A stretch of 64,000 nucleotides of DNA from Streptomyces sp. NBRC 110611 (GTDB lineage: Bacteria; Actinomycetota; Actinomycetes; Streptomycetales; Streptomycetaceae): contig NZ_BBUY01000003.1 in NCBI RefSeq assembly GCF_001590865.1, forward strand, positions 131,846 through 195,845, given 5' to 3'. Below the pieces are notes generated by a model. It was given only the letters and a program-made list of their open reading frames with translations, did not search any database and was not told where the DNA came from. A program made the position numbers and the translations under genes. Positions 26,204-34,465 of this stretch are shown here, piece by piece (positions within the stretch are counted from its first letter, which is position 1; the number at the start of each line of letters is the position of its first letter).

Positions 26204-27426
26204 CACCGGATCCGACCGCGGCCCGGCTCACCCAGGCCACCGAGCAGATGTCCGTGCTGGCCCGCATCCGCGAGGACCACCAGGTGAGCAGGCCCCTGGC
26301 GGGCCAGCGGCTCGCGCTGTGCGGACACCTCACCGTCGAGACCGCCGTACAGGTGCAGACCCTCACCGCCCTGGGCGCCGAGGTGGCCTGCTGCGCGTCC
26401 AGCACGAGCACCACGGACGACCGGGTCGCGGCACTGATGCGGGACAAGGGCCTACGGGTGTCCGGCACGCGGGGCATGAGCGAGGCCGAACTGCGCGACG
26501 GCGTCGAAGCGGTGCTGCGCCACTGGCCGGACGGGCCCACCCTGGTGCTGGACGAGGGCGCCCTGCTGATCGACGCCCTGCACACCACGCTGGCGCGGGT
26601 GCCCCCACCGGTACTGGCCACCGAGAAGACGCCGGACGGGCTCCTGGAGCTGGACCGGCTCGCCCGCCGTACACCGCTGCGGTTCCCCGTGGTCAAGAGC
26701 GACGAGTCGTTCGGCAAGCACGTCATCGACAACCCGCACGGCACCGCCCAGTCCCTGCTGGAGGCCATTATGGCGGCCAGCGGCCGGATGCTGGCCGGCA
26801 AGGTGTTCGTGGTGGCCGGCTACGGGCGGGTCGGTTCCGGCGTCGCCGCCAAGGCGCGCGGCCTCGGTGCCCGGGTCGTGGTGACCGAGGTACGGCCCAC
26901 CCGGGCGCTGATCGCGGCACTCGACGGGTTCGAGGTGCTGCCGATGGACGAGGCCGCCCGGATCGGCGACCTGATCTGCACCGTCACCGGCTCCTCCGAC
27001 GTCCTGCGCGAGCGGCACTTCGGCCTGCTGAAGAACGGCGCGGTGCTGGCCAACGGCGGCCATCTGCCGCACGAGATCGACATCCCGGCGCTGGACCGGC
27101 TCGCCCTGGAGCGCGCCCCGGCCGCCCATCCGGGATCGGAGGTGCTCACCCTGCCGGGCGGCCGCCGGGTGTATCTGATCGGCGGGGGGAACATCGCCAA
27201 TCTGACCGCCGGGCGGGGCAACGCCAGCGAGGTCATGGACGTCACCTTCGCCAGTCAGGTACTCGCACTGTGCCTGTCGCTGAAGGAGGCCGCCGGCTGG
27301 CCGCCCGGCCTGCACGACCTGCCCCCGGAGTGCGACGAGTACGTGGCGGCCGCACTGGCCCGCGCCATGGGCATCCCGCTCGGCGGCGGCCCGGATCCGG
27401 ACGGCGGGGAGCGCCATGCCGGGTAG
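26200..27426 (+). CDS. S-adenosylhomocysteine hydrolase-like enzyme 3
   Basis: 408 residues. CGHLTVET (His43), VLDEGAL (Asp118), ATEKTPDG (Glu142), GKHVIDN (Lys173, Asp177), AGYGRVGSGVA and ANGGHLPHEI (His288) retain the catalytic skeleton. The Asn-Asp pair that precedes the catalytic Lys in SAHase (NDxxTK) is replaced by DESFGK, so one active-site hydrogen-bonding residue differs. It is more similar to enzyme 2 than to enzyme 1 in layout. It probably performs a related 3'-type oxidation or elimination on a carbocyclic substrate; a heteromeric complex with enzyme 2 is possible because the genes overlap. Confidence 0.8.
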   Translation: MTPDPTAARLTQATEQMSVLARIREDHQVSRPLAGQRLALCGHLTVETAVQVQTLTALGAEVACCASSTSTTDDRVAALMRDKGLRVSGTRGMSEAELRDGVEAVLRHWPDGPTLVLDEGALLIDALHTTLARVPPPVLATEKTPDGLLELDRLARRTPLRFPVVKSDESFGKHVIDNPHGTAQSLLEAIMAASGRMLAGKVFVVAGYGRVGSGVAAKARGLGARVVVTEVRPTRALIAALDGFEVLPMDEAARIGDLICTVTGSSDVLRERHFGLLKNGAVLANGGHLPHEIDIPALDRLALERAPAAHPGSEVLTLPGGRRVYLIGGGNIANLTAGRGNASEVMDVTFASQVLALCLSLKEAAGWPPGLHDLPPECDEYVAAALARAMGIPLGGGPDPDGGERHAG

Positions 27427-28117
27427 CCGTCCGGAGGCGGCCGGCCCGGGAGGGTGCCGCCTGGTGCTGATCCGCCACGGGCAGACCGAGTGCACGGTGG
27501 CCGGCCGCTTCTGCGGCGCCCACGAAGCCGAACTCACGCCCGCCGGCGAGGAGATGGCCCGGGCGGCCGGCACCCACCCCGCCCTGCACGGCGTCGAGGC
27601 GGTCGTCAGCAGCCCCGCGGCACGGGCCCGGCACACCGCCGAGGCCGTGGCGGGGCCGCACGGGGCCGGTGTCGTGGTCGACGACCGGCTGCGCGAACTG
27701 CGCTTCGGTGCCTGGGAGAACCTGCTGCCGGGCGAGGTGCCCGAGCCCGTGGAGCACCAGCGGTGGGAGCGGGACCCCGCGTACTTCTCGCCTCCCGGCG
27801 GGGAGACCGGCCTGGAGGTGATGGCGCGCTCCGTGGCGGCGGTGCGCGACGCGATGCACGGGCGGAAGGCGGTCGCCGTGGTGACGCACAAGGCCCCGAT
27901 CCGCCTGGTGGTGGCCTTCTTCCTCGGCCTCCCGCCGTCCCGCTACCGCGACCTCGGCTGTGTGACGGTCGGGTCGGTCTCCTGGCTGACCGTCGCTCCC
28001 GGCGGAGCCACGCTGCACGGGCTGGGCGACTCCTCGCACCTGCCGGCCGCGTGGCGCCGCGACCCGGACCGTGCCCGGGCCGCCACGGACCTCCCCGCAC
28101 ACGCGCTACCGCGTTGA
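27416..28117 (+). CDS. Histidine phosphatase (phosphoglycerate mutase-like) family
   Basis: 233 residues with the LVLIRHGQTECTVAGRFCG signature (catalytic His near residue 21), SSPAARARHTAEAV, LRELRFGAWE and AVVTHKAPIRLVVAF (second His). All four catalytic residues of the superfamily look present. Probably removes phosphate from a cyclitol or carbocyclic nucleotide intermediate. Overlaps the preceding gene by 11 bases. Confidence 0.85.
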   Translation: MPGSRPEAAGPGGCRLVLIRHGQTECTVAGRFCGAHEAELTPAGEEMARAAGTHPALHGVEAVVSSPAARARHTAEAVAGPHGAGVVVDDRLRELRFGAWENLLPGEVPEPVEHQRWERDPAYFSPPGGETGLEVMARSVAAVRDAMHGRKAVAVVTHKAPIRLVVAFFLGLPPSRYRDLGCVTVGSVSWLTVAPGGATLHGLGDSSHLPAAWRRDPDRARAATDLPAHALPR

Positions 28118-28145
28118 CCCCGAGCGCAAGGAGAACCGGAACCTC

Positions 28146-28883
28146 ATGACGACCTCCCGTACCACTCCCCTGGCCGACCCGACCGTCAAGACGCGGCCGC
28201 CCGACATCGAGGGGCGCAGCAAGCGGCTGTGGCTGCTCGACGACGGGACGTGCGTCGTCGAGCTGATCCCGAGCCTGCGCAGCTTCACCCACGAACGTGA
28301 CGAGATCTTCCACGAGACCGGCCGGCAGCGCCTGGACTTCTACGAACTCGCCGCCGAGCGCCTGGCGCAGGCCGGGGTCCGGACCGCGTACCGGGGCCGG
28401 ATCGACGAGCTCACCTACGTCGCGGACTATGTGCCGGCGCCGCCCTTCGAAGTGATCGTGAAGAACGTGGCGACCGGCTCGACGACACGCAAGTACCCGG
28501 GCCTGTTCCCCGAGGGGCACCGCTTCACCCCGCCGGTGGTCAAGTACGACTTCCGGGTCGACCCGGAGGACCAGCCCATCGCCGAGGACTACCTGCGCGC
28601 GGCGAACGTGCCGGTGGAGCGCTTCCACGAGACGGCGCTGCGGTGCAACGCCGTACTGACCGACTGGCTGTCGCCGCTCGACCTGTGGGACTTCTGCCTC
28701 GTCCTGGGCACCGGCCCGGACGGCGTGCCGGTGATCATCTCGGAGGTCTCCCCGGACTGCATGCGGCTGCGCGACGAGCACGGCAGCGCGCTGGACAAGG
28801 ACCTGTTCCGGGCCGGCGCGAGCGAGGACGACATCGTCGCCCGGTGGGAGGTGCTGCTGCGCCATGTACGGCACCACGGATGA
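28146..28883 (+). CDS. SAICAR-synthetase-like enzyme (PenC/CofC-like)
   Basis: 245 residues of the PurC family. IEGRSKRLWLLDDG corresponds to the N-terminal ATP loop, IVKNVATGSTTRKYP and FTPPVVKYDF to the central block, and SEVSPDCMRLRDEHG plus LDKDLFR to the C-terminal metal/nucleotide site (DExSPD in PurC, here SEVSPD). PurC ligates aspartate to CAIR. In pentostatin/coformycin loci this homologue works in building the diazepine base. The DE to SE change at the metal site hints at altered chemistry. Start chosen at the ATG after AAGGAG. Confidence 0.85.
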   Translation: MTTSRTTPLADPTVKTRPPDIEGRSKRLWLLDDGTCVVELIPSLRSFTHERDEIFHETGRQRLDFYELAAERLAQAGVRTAYRGRIDELTYVADYVPAPPFEVIVKNVATGSTTRKYPGLFPEGHRFTPPVVKYDFRVDPEDQPIAEDYLRAANVPVERFHETALRCNAVLTDWLSPLDLWDFCLVLGTGPDGVPVIISEVSPDCMRLRDEHGSALDKDLFRAGASEDDIVARWEVLLRHVRHHG

Positions 28884-29583
28884 CCCCACAGCGGGCCGGC
28901 TGCCGCCGGTGGCGATCGTCACGGGCGGCAACCGGGGCACCGGACACGCCATCACGGCCGAACTCGACCAGGCCGGCATGGAGGTGTGGCAGCTGAACCG
29001 CACCCCCTCCGGCCACCCCAGGGAGGTGGCCTGCGACCTGTCGAGCACCGCCGCGCTGGACGCCGCCGTCGACCAGGTGCTGGAGCGCACCGGCCGCCTG
29101 GACGCCCTGGTCACCAATGCGGTCGACCGGTACTTCGCGCCCGTCGCCGAACTCGACCCGGAGCGCTGGGCCGCGGCGCTGACCGTCAATCTGACGTCCG
29201 TCGTCACGCTGGTACGGCGCGCCCTGCCGATGCTGCGCCGCTCGCGCGGCACGATCGTGCTGATGGGAAGTCACGCCGGCAGCCGCTTCTTCGAGGGCGG
29301 CCTGGCGTACTGCGCGCCGAAGGCCGCGCTCAAGGCGCTGAGCGAGGTCCTGCTGCTGGAGGAGCGGCCGCACGGCGTGCGGACCTCCCTGGTCAGCCCG
29401 GGCGCGATCGCCAACGAGGACGGCGACACCTCGTCCCTGAAGATGACCACCCGCTCGGTCGCCCGGGTGGTGCGCGAACTCATCACGAACCCACCGGATG
29501 TGGCGGTGGGCGAGATCGAGCTGCGCCCGGCGGGGCTGGCTCCGCCGGTCGTCTCCGGCCTGGACCGGCTCCAGTCGGTGTAG
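28864..29583 (+). CDS. SDR oxidoreductase (PenB/CofB-like, last coformycin step)
   Basis: 239 residues: VTGGNRGTGHAI cofactor loop, VTNAVDRY, catalytic Ser in MGSHAGS and YCAPK. Immediately downstream of and overlapping the PurC-like gene by 20 bases, the arrangement matches the PenC-PenB pair of pentostatin clusters, where this SDR interconverts the 8-keto and 8-hydroxy forms of the diazepine base. The Asn-Ala-Gly motif of SDRs is replaced by TNAVDR, an unusual change in the cofactor-side loop. Confidence 0.85.
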   Translation: MYGTTDDPTAGRLPPVAIVTGGNRGTGHAITAELDQAGMEVWQLNRTPSGHPREVACDLSSTAALDAAVDQVLERTGRLDALVTNAVDRYFAPVAELDPERWAAALTVNLTSVVTLVRRALPMLRRSRGTIVLMGSHAGSRFFEGGLAYCAPKAALKALSEVLLLEERPHGVRTSLVSPGAIANEDGDTSSLKMTTRSVARVVRELITNPPDVAVGEIELRPAGLAPPVVSGLDRLQSV

Positions 29584-29636
29584 CGCACGCATACCAGTCG
29601 CCACCTGGCGGAAGAAGGCGGCAGAAGGGGGTCTCG

Positions 29637-30938
29637 ATGATCGGCCGAGCAGAGACCGGACGGGCACACAGTGCCGTGCTCGCGCGCTGGGATCCGGTCT
29701 CCGGCACCGCACACCTGCACTGGCGCGGACCGGAAACCGGAGCGCGGCACCGGACGGAGTTCGCCAGCCGGGTCCTGTTGTCGTTCGCCGGCGACCGGCT
29801 CACCGCGATCGACCTGTTCGACTGCCCCGACTCGCTGACCCGGGTGCGCGCCGACCACGCGGCGGCGCACGGGGTGCCGATCTTCGACGCCGGCTGGCTG
29901 TGGCTGCCGCTGGCCACCGGGCCGGTGACGAAACGGCTGGCCGGCCACGGCCGCATCGAGGTGGTGGTGGCCGGCGAGCGGCTGGCCGAGGTACGGGTGA
30001 CCGCCCGCCTGCTCTGGAACCACCCGGGCCCCCAGCCGCCCCCCGTCGTCGCGCTGGACGGCACCGCGGCGCTGAGCGGCGTGCGGCTGGTCGCGATGGA
30101 CCTGGACGGCACCCTGCTGGACTCCACCGGAACCGTGCCCTCACGGGTCCGGGCGGCGGTGCGGGCAGCGGCCCGCGGCGGTGTCCGGCCGGCCTTCGTG
30201 ACCGGTCGCCCGCTGGCCGACACCGTGGCCCTGCTGCGCGCCGCGGACCTGCGCGGTCATGTGGCGTGCAGCAACGGTGCGGTCGTGCTGGACGAGACCG
30301 GGCGGGTGCTGCACCGGCGGGCGATCGACGGCGAGCGCGCGGCAGCGGTCCGGCGGATCCTGCGGGGCACGTTCCCCGAACTGACGCTGGGCGCGGTGGA
30401 CGAGAGCCGGCTCTTCCTCGATCCGGGATTCCCGGCGGACCTCGCGCAGGACTGGCGGAGCCAGCTGTGCGCCGGGCCGGTGTCCGGGGCGCTCGACGAC
30501 GGACGGGTCCTCAAGGTCCTGGCGGCCCACCCGGCTTCGACCGCGGAGGAGCTGGCCCCCGCGGTGTCCGGCGCACTCGGCGGCGCGTACCAGGTGACGT
30601 ACTCGACGCAGCGGTTCCTGGAGATCTCCGACGCACGGGCCACGAAGGGCGCGGCGGTCGCCGCCGTCGCGGCCGCCACCGGAGTGCCGCTCACCGCCGT
30701 GGCGGCCGTCGGGGACATGCCGAACGACCTGCCGATGATGGAGCCTTCGGCCCTGGCGGTGGCGGTGGGCAACGCCCACCCCCGGGTGCTGGACGCCGCC
30801 GACCTGATCGTCCGGGGAAATGATCTCGACGGCGTGGCAGAGCTGCTGGACGCCGTGCTGGCCGCCCGGCGAGAATCCGGCCGGGCGGAAGCGGAAGAGG
30901 AAGACCAGAGAGGAACATCATGCAAGACCCGTTCGTGA
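29637..30938 (+). CDS. HAD (Cof/IIB-type) phosphatase with an unrecognised N-terminal domain
   Basis: 433 residues. Residues about 150-420 are a Cof-type HAD phosphatase: motif I MDLDGTLLDSTG, motif II FVTGRPL, the type IIB cap, then ATKGAAV and motif IV GDMPNDLPMM. The first 145 residues form a separate beta-rich domain I do not recognise; it begins with an ARWDPVSGTAHLHWRG segment. The enzyme probably dephosphorylates a cyclitol, nucleotide or sugar phosphate. The ATG follows AGAAGGGGG, and the end overlaps the next gene by 19 bases. Confidence 0.75.
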   Translation: MIGRAETGRAHSAVLARWDPVSGTAHLHWRGPETGARHRTEFASRVLLSFAGDRLTAIDLFDCPDSLTRVRADHAAAHGVPIFDAGWLWLPLATGPVTKRLAGHGRIEVVVAGERLAEVRVTARLLWNHPGPQPPPVVALDGTAALSGVRLVAMDLDGTLLDSTGTVPSRVRAAVRAAARGGVRPAFVTGRPLADTVALLRAADLRGHVACSNGAVVLDETGRVLHRRAIDGERAAAVRRILRGTFPELTLGAVDESRLFLDPGFPADLAQDWRSQLCAGPVSGALDDGRVLKVLAAHPASTAEELAPAVSGALGGAYQVTYSTQRFLEISDARATKGAAVAAVAAATGVPLTAVAAVGDMPNDLPMMEPSALAVAVGNAHPRVLDAADLIVRGNDLDGVAELLDAVLAARRESGRAEAEEEDQRGTSCKTRS

Positions 30939-31666
30939 GCCACATCGTCTGGGACTGGAACGGCACGATCTTCAACGACAGCCGGGCCCTGATCGACGCG
31001 ACGCTCGACGCGTTCGACGCGTGCGCGATGCCGCCGATCACCATCGCCGACTACCAGCGCGAACACACCCAGCCGATACCCGAGTTCTACAACCGGCTGG
31101 CCGGGCGCACGCTCACCGACGACGAACAGGACCGGCTGAACCAGTCCTTCATGACCTCGTACCTACGCTACCGGGAGAAGGCCCGGCTCACCGATGACGC
31201 CGTCGCCGCCATGTCGCGGTGGCGGGCCGCGGACCGGCGGCAGTCGCTGCTGTCCATGCATCCGCACGAGCGGCTGATGCCCCTGGTCGAGCGGGCGGGC
31301 ATCACGGAGTTCTTCACCCGCATCGACGGCACGGTGGGTGAACTCCCCTACAAGGCACCGCACCTGGCCGAGCACCTGGAGCGGCAGGGCATCGCCCCCG
31401 AACACGCCGTCGTGGTCGGCGACAGCGTCGACGACGCCCAGGCGGCACGGGAGTGCGGGGTGCGCTGCCTGCTCTACCACTCGGGCGAGGACGCGCTGCA
31501 CGCGCGCGAGCACTTCGCGGAGTTGCGCGTTCCCGTGGTCGAGTCGCTGACCGGGGCGGTCTCCCAGCTGCTCGACCCGGATTCCGGCAGGCTCGGCCGG
31601 CCGCTGTCCCACGCCGCGGAAGCGGGCGTCGTCGGCGTGGTGCCCCCGTCCGAGGAGCGGGCATGA
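30920..31666 (+). CDS. HAD-superfamily protein with DWN in motif I
   Basis: 248 residues of the phosphoglycolate-phosphatase-like HAD group. Motif I reads VWDWNGTIFND: the nucleophile Asp12 is present, but the second Asp (general acid/base) is Asn14. Motif IV is VVGDSVDDAQAARECGV. Sequences with DWNGT exist elsewhere in this family, but their catalytic competence is uncertain. Probably a phosphatase or phosphotransferase of the same operon. Confidence 0.75.
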   Translation: MQDPFVSHIVWDWNGTIFNDSRALIDATLDAFDACAMPPITIADYQREHTQPIPEFYNRLAGRTLTDDEQDRLNQSFMTSYLRYREKARLTDDAVAAMSRWRAADRRQSLLSMHPHERLMPLVERAGITEFFTRIDGTVGELPYKAPHLAEHLERQGIAPEHAVVVGDSVDDAQAARECGVRCLLYHSGEDALHAREHFAELRVPVVESLTGAVSQLLDPDSGRLGRPLSHAAEAGVVGVVPPSEERA

Positions 31667-32709
31667 CCGCTCCGACGGCCGTCCCACAGGGCACGCGGAC
31701 GGAAGTGCCGAAGCTCGAACTCCACGTGCACCTGGAGGGCACGGTGGAGCCGGCGACGCTCCTCACGCTGGCCCGGCGCAACGGCCTGCGGCTCCCGGCC
31801 GAAACCGCCGACGGACTGGCCGAGCTGTACCGCTTCACGACCCTGCGCGAGTTCATCGACACCTGGATCCTCACCACCAACTGCCTGCGCACCGCCGACG
31901 ACTTCCGCCGGATCACGGTCGACTACGCCGGCCGTGCCGCGGCGCTCGGGGCCGCCTACATCGAGGCGATCTTCTCGCCCGCCGAGCGGGCCCGGCGGGG
32001 GGTGGACTGGGACGAACTGTTCACCGGGTACTGCGAGGGCGCGGCGGAGGCCGAGGACCGCTTCGGCGTCACGGTACGGCTCACCCCCGACCTGTACCGG
32101 GGCGTCGACGTGGCGCTGGCCGAGGAGTGCGCACGGGTCGCGGTCCGCTACGCGGGGCGCGGCGTGGTCGGCCTCGGCCTGGGCGGAGCGCCGTCGGCCA
32201 TGCCGCTGGCCGCCTACGACCGGGCGCTGAGGACCGCGGCGGACGGCGGCCTCGCGTTCCTGCCGCACGCCGGCGAGGCGGACGACGCGGAGTCGGTGCG
32301 CGAGGTGCTGCCGTACCGGCCCCGGCGCATCCGGCACGGGATCGGCGCCCGGCACCAGCCGGACCTGCTGGCCGAGATCGTCGAGCGGGGCATCGTGCTC
32401 GACGTGTGCCCGACCTCGAACGTGTGCACCGGCGCGGTGCCGGAGCTCGCCGCCCATCCGCTGCCCCAGCTGGTGGCAGCGGGGGTGCGGTGCACGATCG
32501 GCACCGACGACCCGGCCATGTTCGGCACCGACCTCCAGCGCGAGTACGACGCGGCCGCAGCCCTCGGGCTGAGCGCCACCGAGGCCTGGCGGGCCGGGCT
32601 GGCGGGGGCCGCGTGCGAGGAGCCCGTCCGCGCCCGGCTTGCCGCACTCCCCGGGCCCGGGCGCCCGGAGAGCCGTGCCCCCGCCCCCGCCACCCCGGTA
32701 CGGGACTGA
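31663..32709 (+). CDS. Adenosine deaminase (MacQ-like), intact active site
   Basis: 348 residues with the complete adenosine-deaminase zinc site: LHVHLEGT (His21, His23), PHAGE (His202, catalytic Glu205), RIRHGIGA (His225) and GTDDPAMF (Asp282/283). It removes the 6-amino group of adenosine. Coformycin is a transition-state inhibitor of exactly this enzyme, so its presence suggests self-tolerance, control of surplus adenosine, or deamination of an intermediate. In the M. haikouensis cluster MacQ (recalled) is an adenosine-specific deaminase. ATGA overlap with the HAD gene. Confidence 0.85.
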   Translation: MTAPTAVPQGTRTEVPKLELHVHLEGTVEPATLLTLARRNGLRLPAETADGLAELYRFTTLREFIDTWILTTNCLRTADDFRRITVDYAGRAAALGAAYIEAIFSPAERARRGVDWDELFTGYCEGAAEAEDRFGVTVRLTPDLYRGVDVALAEECARVAVRYAGRGVVGLGLGGAPSAMPLAAYDRALRTAADGGLAFLPHAGEADDAESVREVLPYRPRRIRHGIGARHQPDLLAEIVERGIVLDVCPTSNVCTGAVPELAAHPLPQLVAAGVRCTIGTDDPAMFGTDLQREYDAAAALGLSATEAWRAGLAGAACEEPVRARLAALPGPGRPESRAPAPATPVRD

Positions 32710-32713
32710 TCCG

Positions 32714-33733
32714 ATGGACAGCCCATGGCAGGGGAAACATGTTCTGGTCACCGGCGGACTGGGTTTTCTGGGCTCCCACTTCGTGACAGAGCTCCTGGCA
32801 CACGGCGCGTATGTGTCGGCCGCGACCCGCCGGGCCGATCCGCGGCGGTGCACCTGGCTTCCGGTGAGCGGGAACCTGCGGGTCCTGGAGTTCGATCCGC
32901 TGGACGGCGTCCGCCTCCGGGCCGCCCTGTGCCGGGCGGTCCCGCGTCTCGATGCCGTCGTGCACTGCGCGGGGATGGACGGCAACGCGGAGTTCAAACG
33001 CCGGCACTCGACAGAGATCCTCAACGTCAACGTCAGCCTGGCGGCGAACGTCCTCAACGGGGCGCGGGACGCCGGGATCGCGACCGTGGTGCTGGCGAGT
33101 TCCGCGGAGACGGACGCCGGGCCCGCGCAGGTGCCGTTCGTACCGGGGCGGTCCCTGGACGGATACGCGCGGTCGAAGGCAGGCACCGAGTTCCTGGCGG
33201 AACTGCATCGCACGCAGTACGGCACCCGTACCTTCCTGCCCCGCTTCGCCAACCTCTACGGTCCCCGCGACCGCTTCGGCGACGCGGCCCGGGTGATTCC
33301 CGCCATGCTCACCCGGATCCTTTCGGGCGATGCGGTCGAGGTTTGGGGGGACGGACAGCAGCTCCGCAGCTTCATCCATGTGACCGACGCGGTCCGCGCC
33401 ACGCTTCAGATCGCCGCCCAGGACCGCGAACACCTCGTCACGATCGGGACCGCGGAGGCGATTTCGATCGTGGACCTGGCCAGGCTCCTCTTCGGCCTGC
33501 TCGACGTCCCGGAGCGGATCAGCACGGTCGGCCCGGCCGGCCCGGAGCGGATCGGCACGGCCGGCGCCGGGGACCGGCGGCCGCAGGGCCGTGCCCTCGA
33601 CGTCTCCGTCATGAACCGCCTGATCGACTTCACGCCCCGCACCCTGCGCGACGGCCTCGCCGGGACGATCCGGTGGTACCGCGCCGAACGCGGCGGCAGC
33701 CAGCCGCCGCCCTACGCCATCCGCGGCACGTAG
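32714..33733 (+). CDS. NAD-dependent epimerase/dehydratase (extended SDR)
   Basis: 339 residues: VTGGLGFLGSHF cofactor loop, VVHCAGMDGN, ASSAETDAG, YARSK catalytic pair, RFANLYGPRDRFGD and VWGDGQQLRSFIHVTDAV. Complete and typical of UDP-/GDP-sugar epimerases or dehydratases. It starts four bases after the deaminase stop, hence is the last gene of the 16-gene run. Together with the RmlA/RmlC-like genes downstream it may act on a nucleotide sugar; alternatively it may work on the carbocycle. The 3' end overlaps the convergent Nudix gene by 22 bases. Confidence 0.8.
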   Translation: MDSPWQGKHVLVTGGLGFLGSHFVTELLAHGAYVSAATRRADPRRCTWLPVSGNLRVLEFDPLDGVRLRAALCRAVPRLDAVVHCAGMDGNAEFKRRHSTEILNVNVSLAANVLNGARDAGIATVVLASSAETDAGPAQVPFVPGRSLDGYARSKAGTEFLAELHRTQYGTRTFLPRFANLYGPRDRFGDAARVIPAMLTRILSGDAVEVWGDGQQLRSFIHVTDAVRATLQIAAQDREHLVTIGTAEAISIVDLARLLFGLLDVPERISTVGPAGPERIGTAGAGDRRPQGRALDVSVMNRLIDFTPRTLRDGLAGTIRWYRAERGGSQPPPYAIRGT

Positions 33734-34194
33734 TGCGCGCCGCCCTCCGCCCGGGCCTGCCGGGCCGCGTGCATACGGGCGTTGTTCCCGGGCCTGAGCA
33801 GCGTGCCGGTCTCCTCGGGCGGGACGAAGCGCCAGTCCTCGATCTCCTCCGGGGGCAGGGTGATGACCGCGTCCTCGCCGAGGATGCCGCAGTCGAAGAC
33901 GTACAGCGCCATCGGGCGGGGCCGGATGCCGTCGGGCGGCGCCCAGTCGACGGCCAGCATGCGTCCCACGGGCAGCACGAGGCCGAGTTCCTCCCTGGCC
34001 TCCCGGGCGCAGGCGGCGTGCGGCTCCTCCCCCTCCTCCACCATCCCGCCCGGCAGGCTCCAGTCCGGCCGGTAGGACGGTTTCACGAGCAGCACGCGGC
34101 CGTGGGGATCCTCGACGAGCGCCTCGGCGGCCGCGTAATGCGTGGCAAGGCTGTCGAAATACCCCTCGGGCGGAAGATTCGACGAATCCGGCAT
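33712..34194 (-). CDS. Nudix hydrolase
   Basis: 160 residues with a perfect Nudix box, G-x5-E-x7-REAREELGL, beginning GGMVEEGEEP (about residues 67-89). These enzymes cleave nucleoside diphosphate derivatives. A role in removing toxic di- or triphosphates of the analogues is plausible but unproven. Start at the ATG after AAGGGTGG; the open frame extends upstream without support. It is divergent from the second phosphorylase and probably shares its control region. Confidence 0.85.
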   Translation of the reverse strand: MPDSSNLPPEGYFDSLATHYAAAEALVEDPHGRVLLVKPSYRPDWSLPGGMVEEGEEPHAACAREAREELGLVLPVGRMLAVDWAPPDGIRPRPMALYVFDCGILGEDAVITLPPEEIEDWRFVPPEETGTLLRPGNNARMHAARQARAEGGAHYVPRMA

Positions 34195-34311
34195 GTACCC
34201 ACCCTTCAAAATCCGAAATCCGAGATCGCTCGGCAGGCATTGCCCGGCAGCGTAACCCGCATACCACCCACGGGCAATCATCACCGGAACGTAATGATCT
34301 TGAATACGCTA

Positions 34312-34340
34312 TTGAACCCAGGATGCCGCTTGCCTAGAAT
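34312..34340 (+). promoter_or_regulatory. Strong sigma-70-type promoter for phosphorylase 2
   Basis: TTGAAC (34312-34317) and TAGAAT (34335-34340) are separated by exactly 17 bases, close to the HrdB consensus and the best promoter match in the window. AATGATCT occurs at 34293-34300 and again at 34338-34345 overlapping the -10 element, a possible regulator site. The predicted leader is about 120 bases. Confidence 0.65.
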
Positions 34341-34465
34341 GATCTAGCCCGACACGGGCGGTAATTGCTCAGCCACAGCCGCCAAAGATGGCTCCATCGT
34401 TGGCCGTTAAAGGCGTCAGTCAGCAGAATTCGCGACCCCAAACTCCCACCATTCAGGAGTCACGC

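Noticed and set aside
34388..34465. Upstream ATG extension of phosphorylase 2
   Set aside because: The extra 26 residues do not resemble the family N-terminus, and the GTG at 34466 has a well placed CAGGAG.
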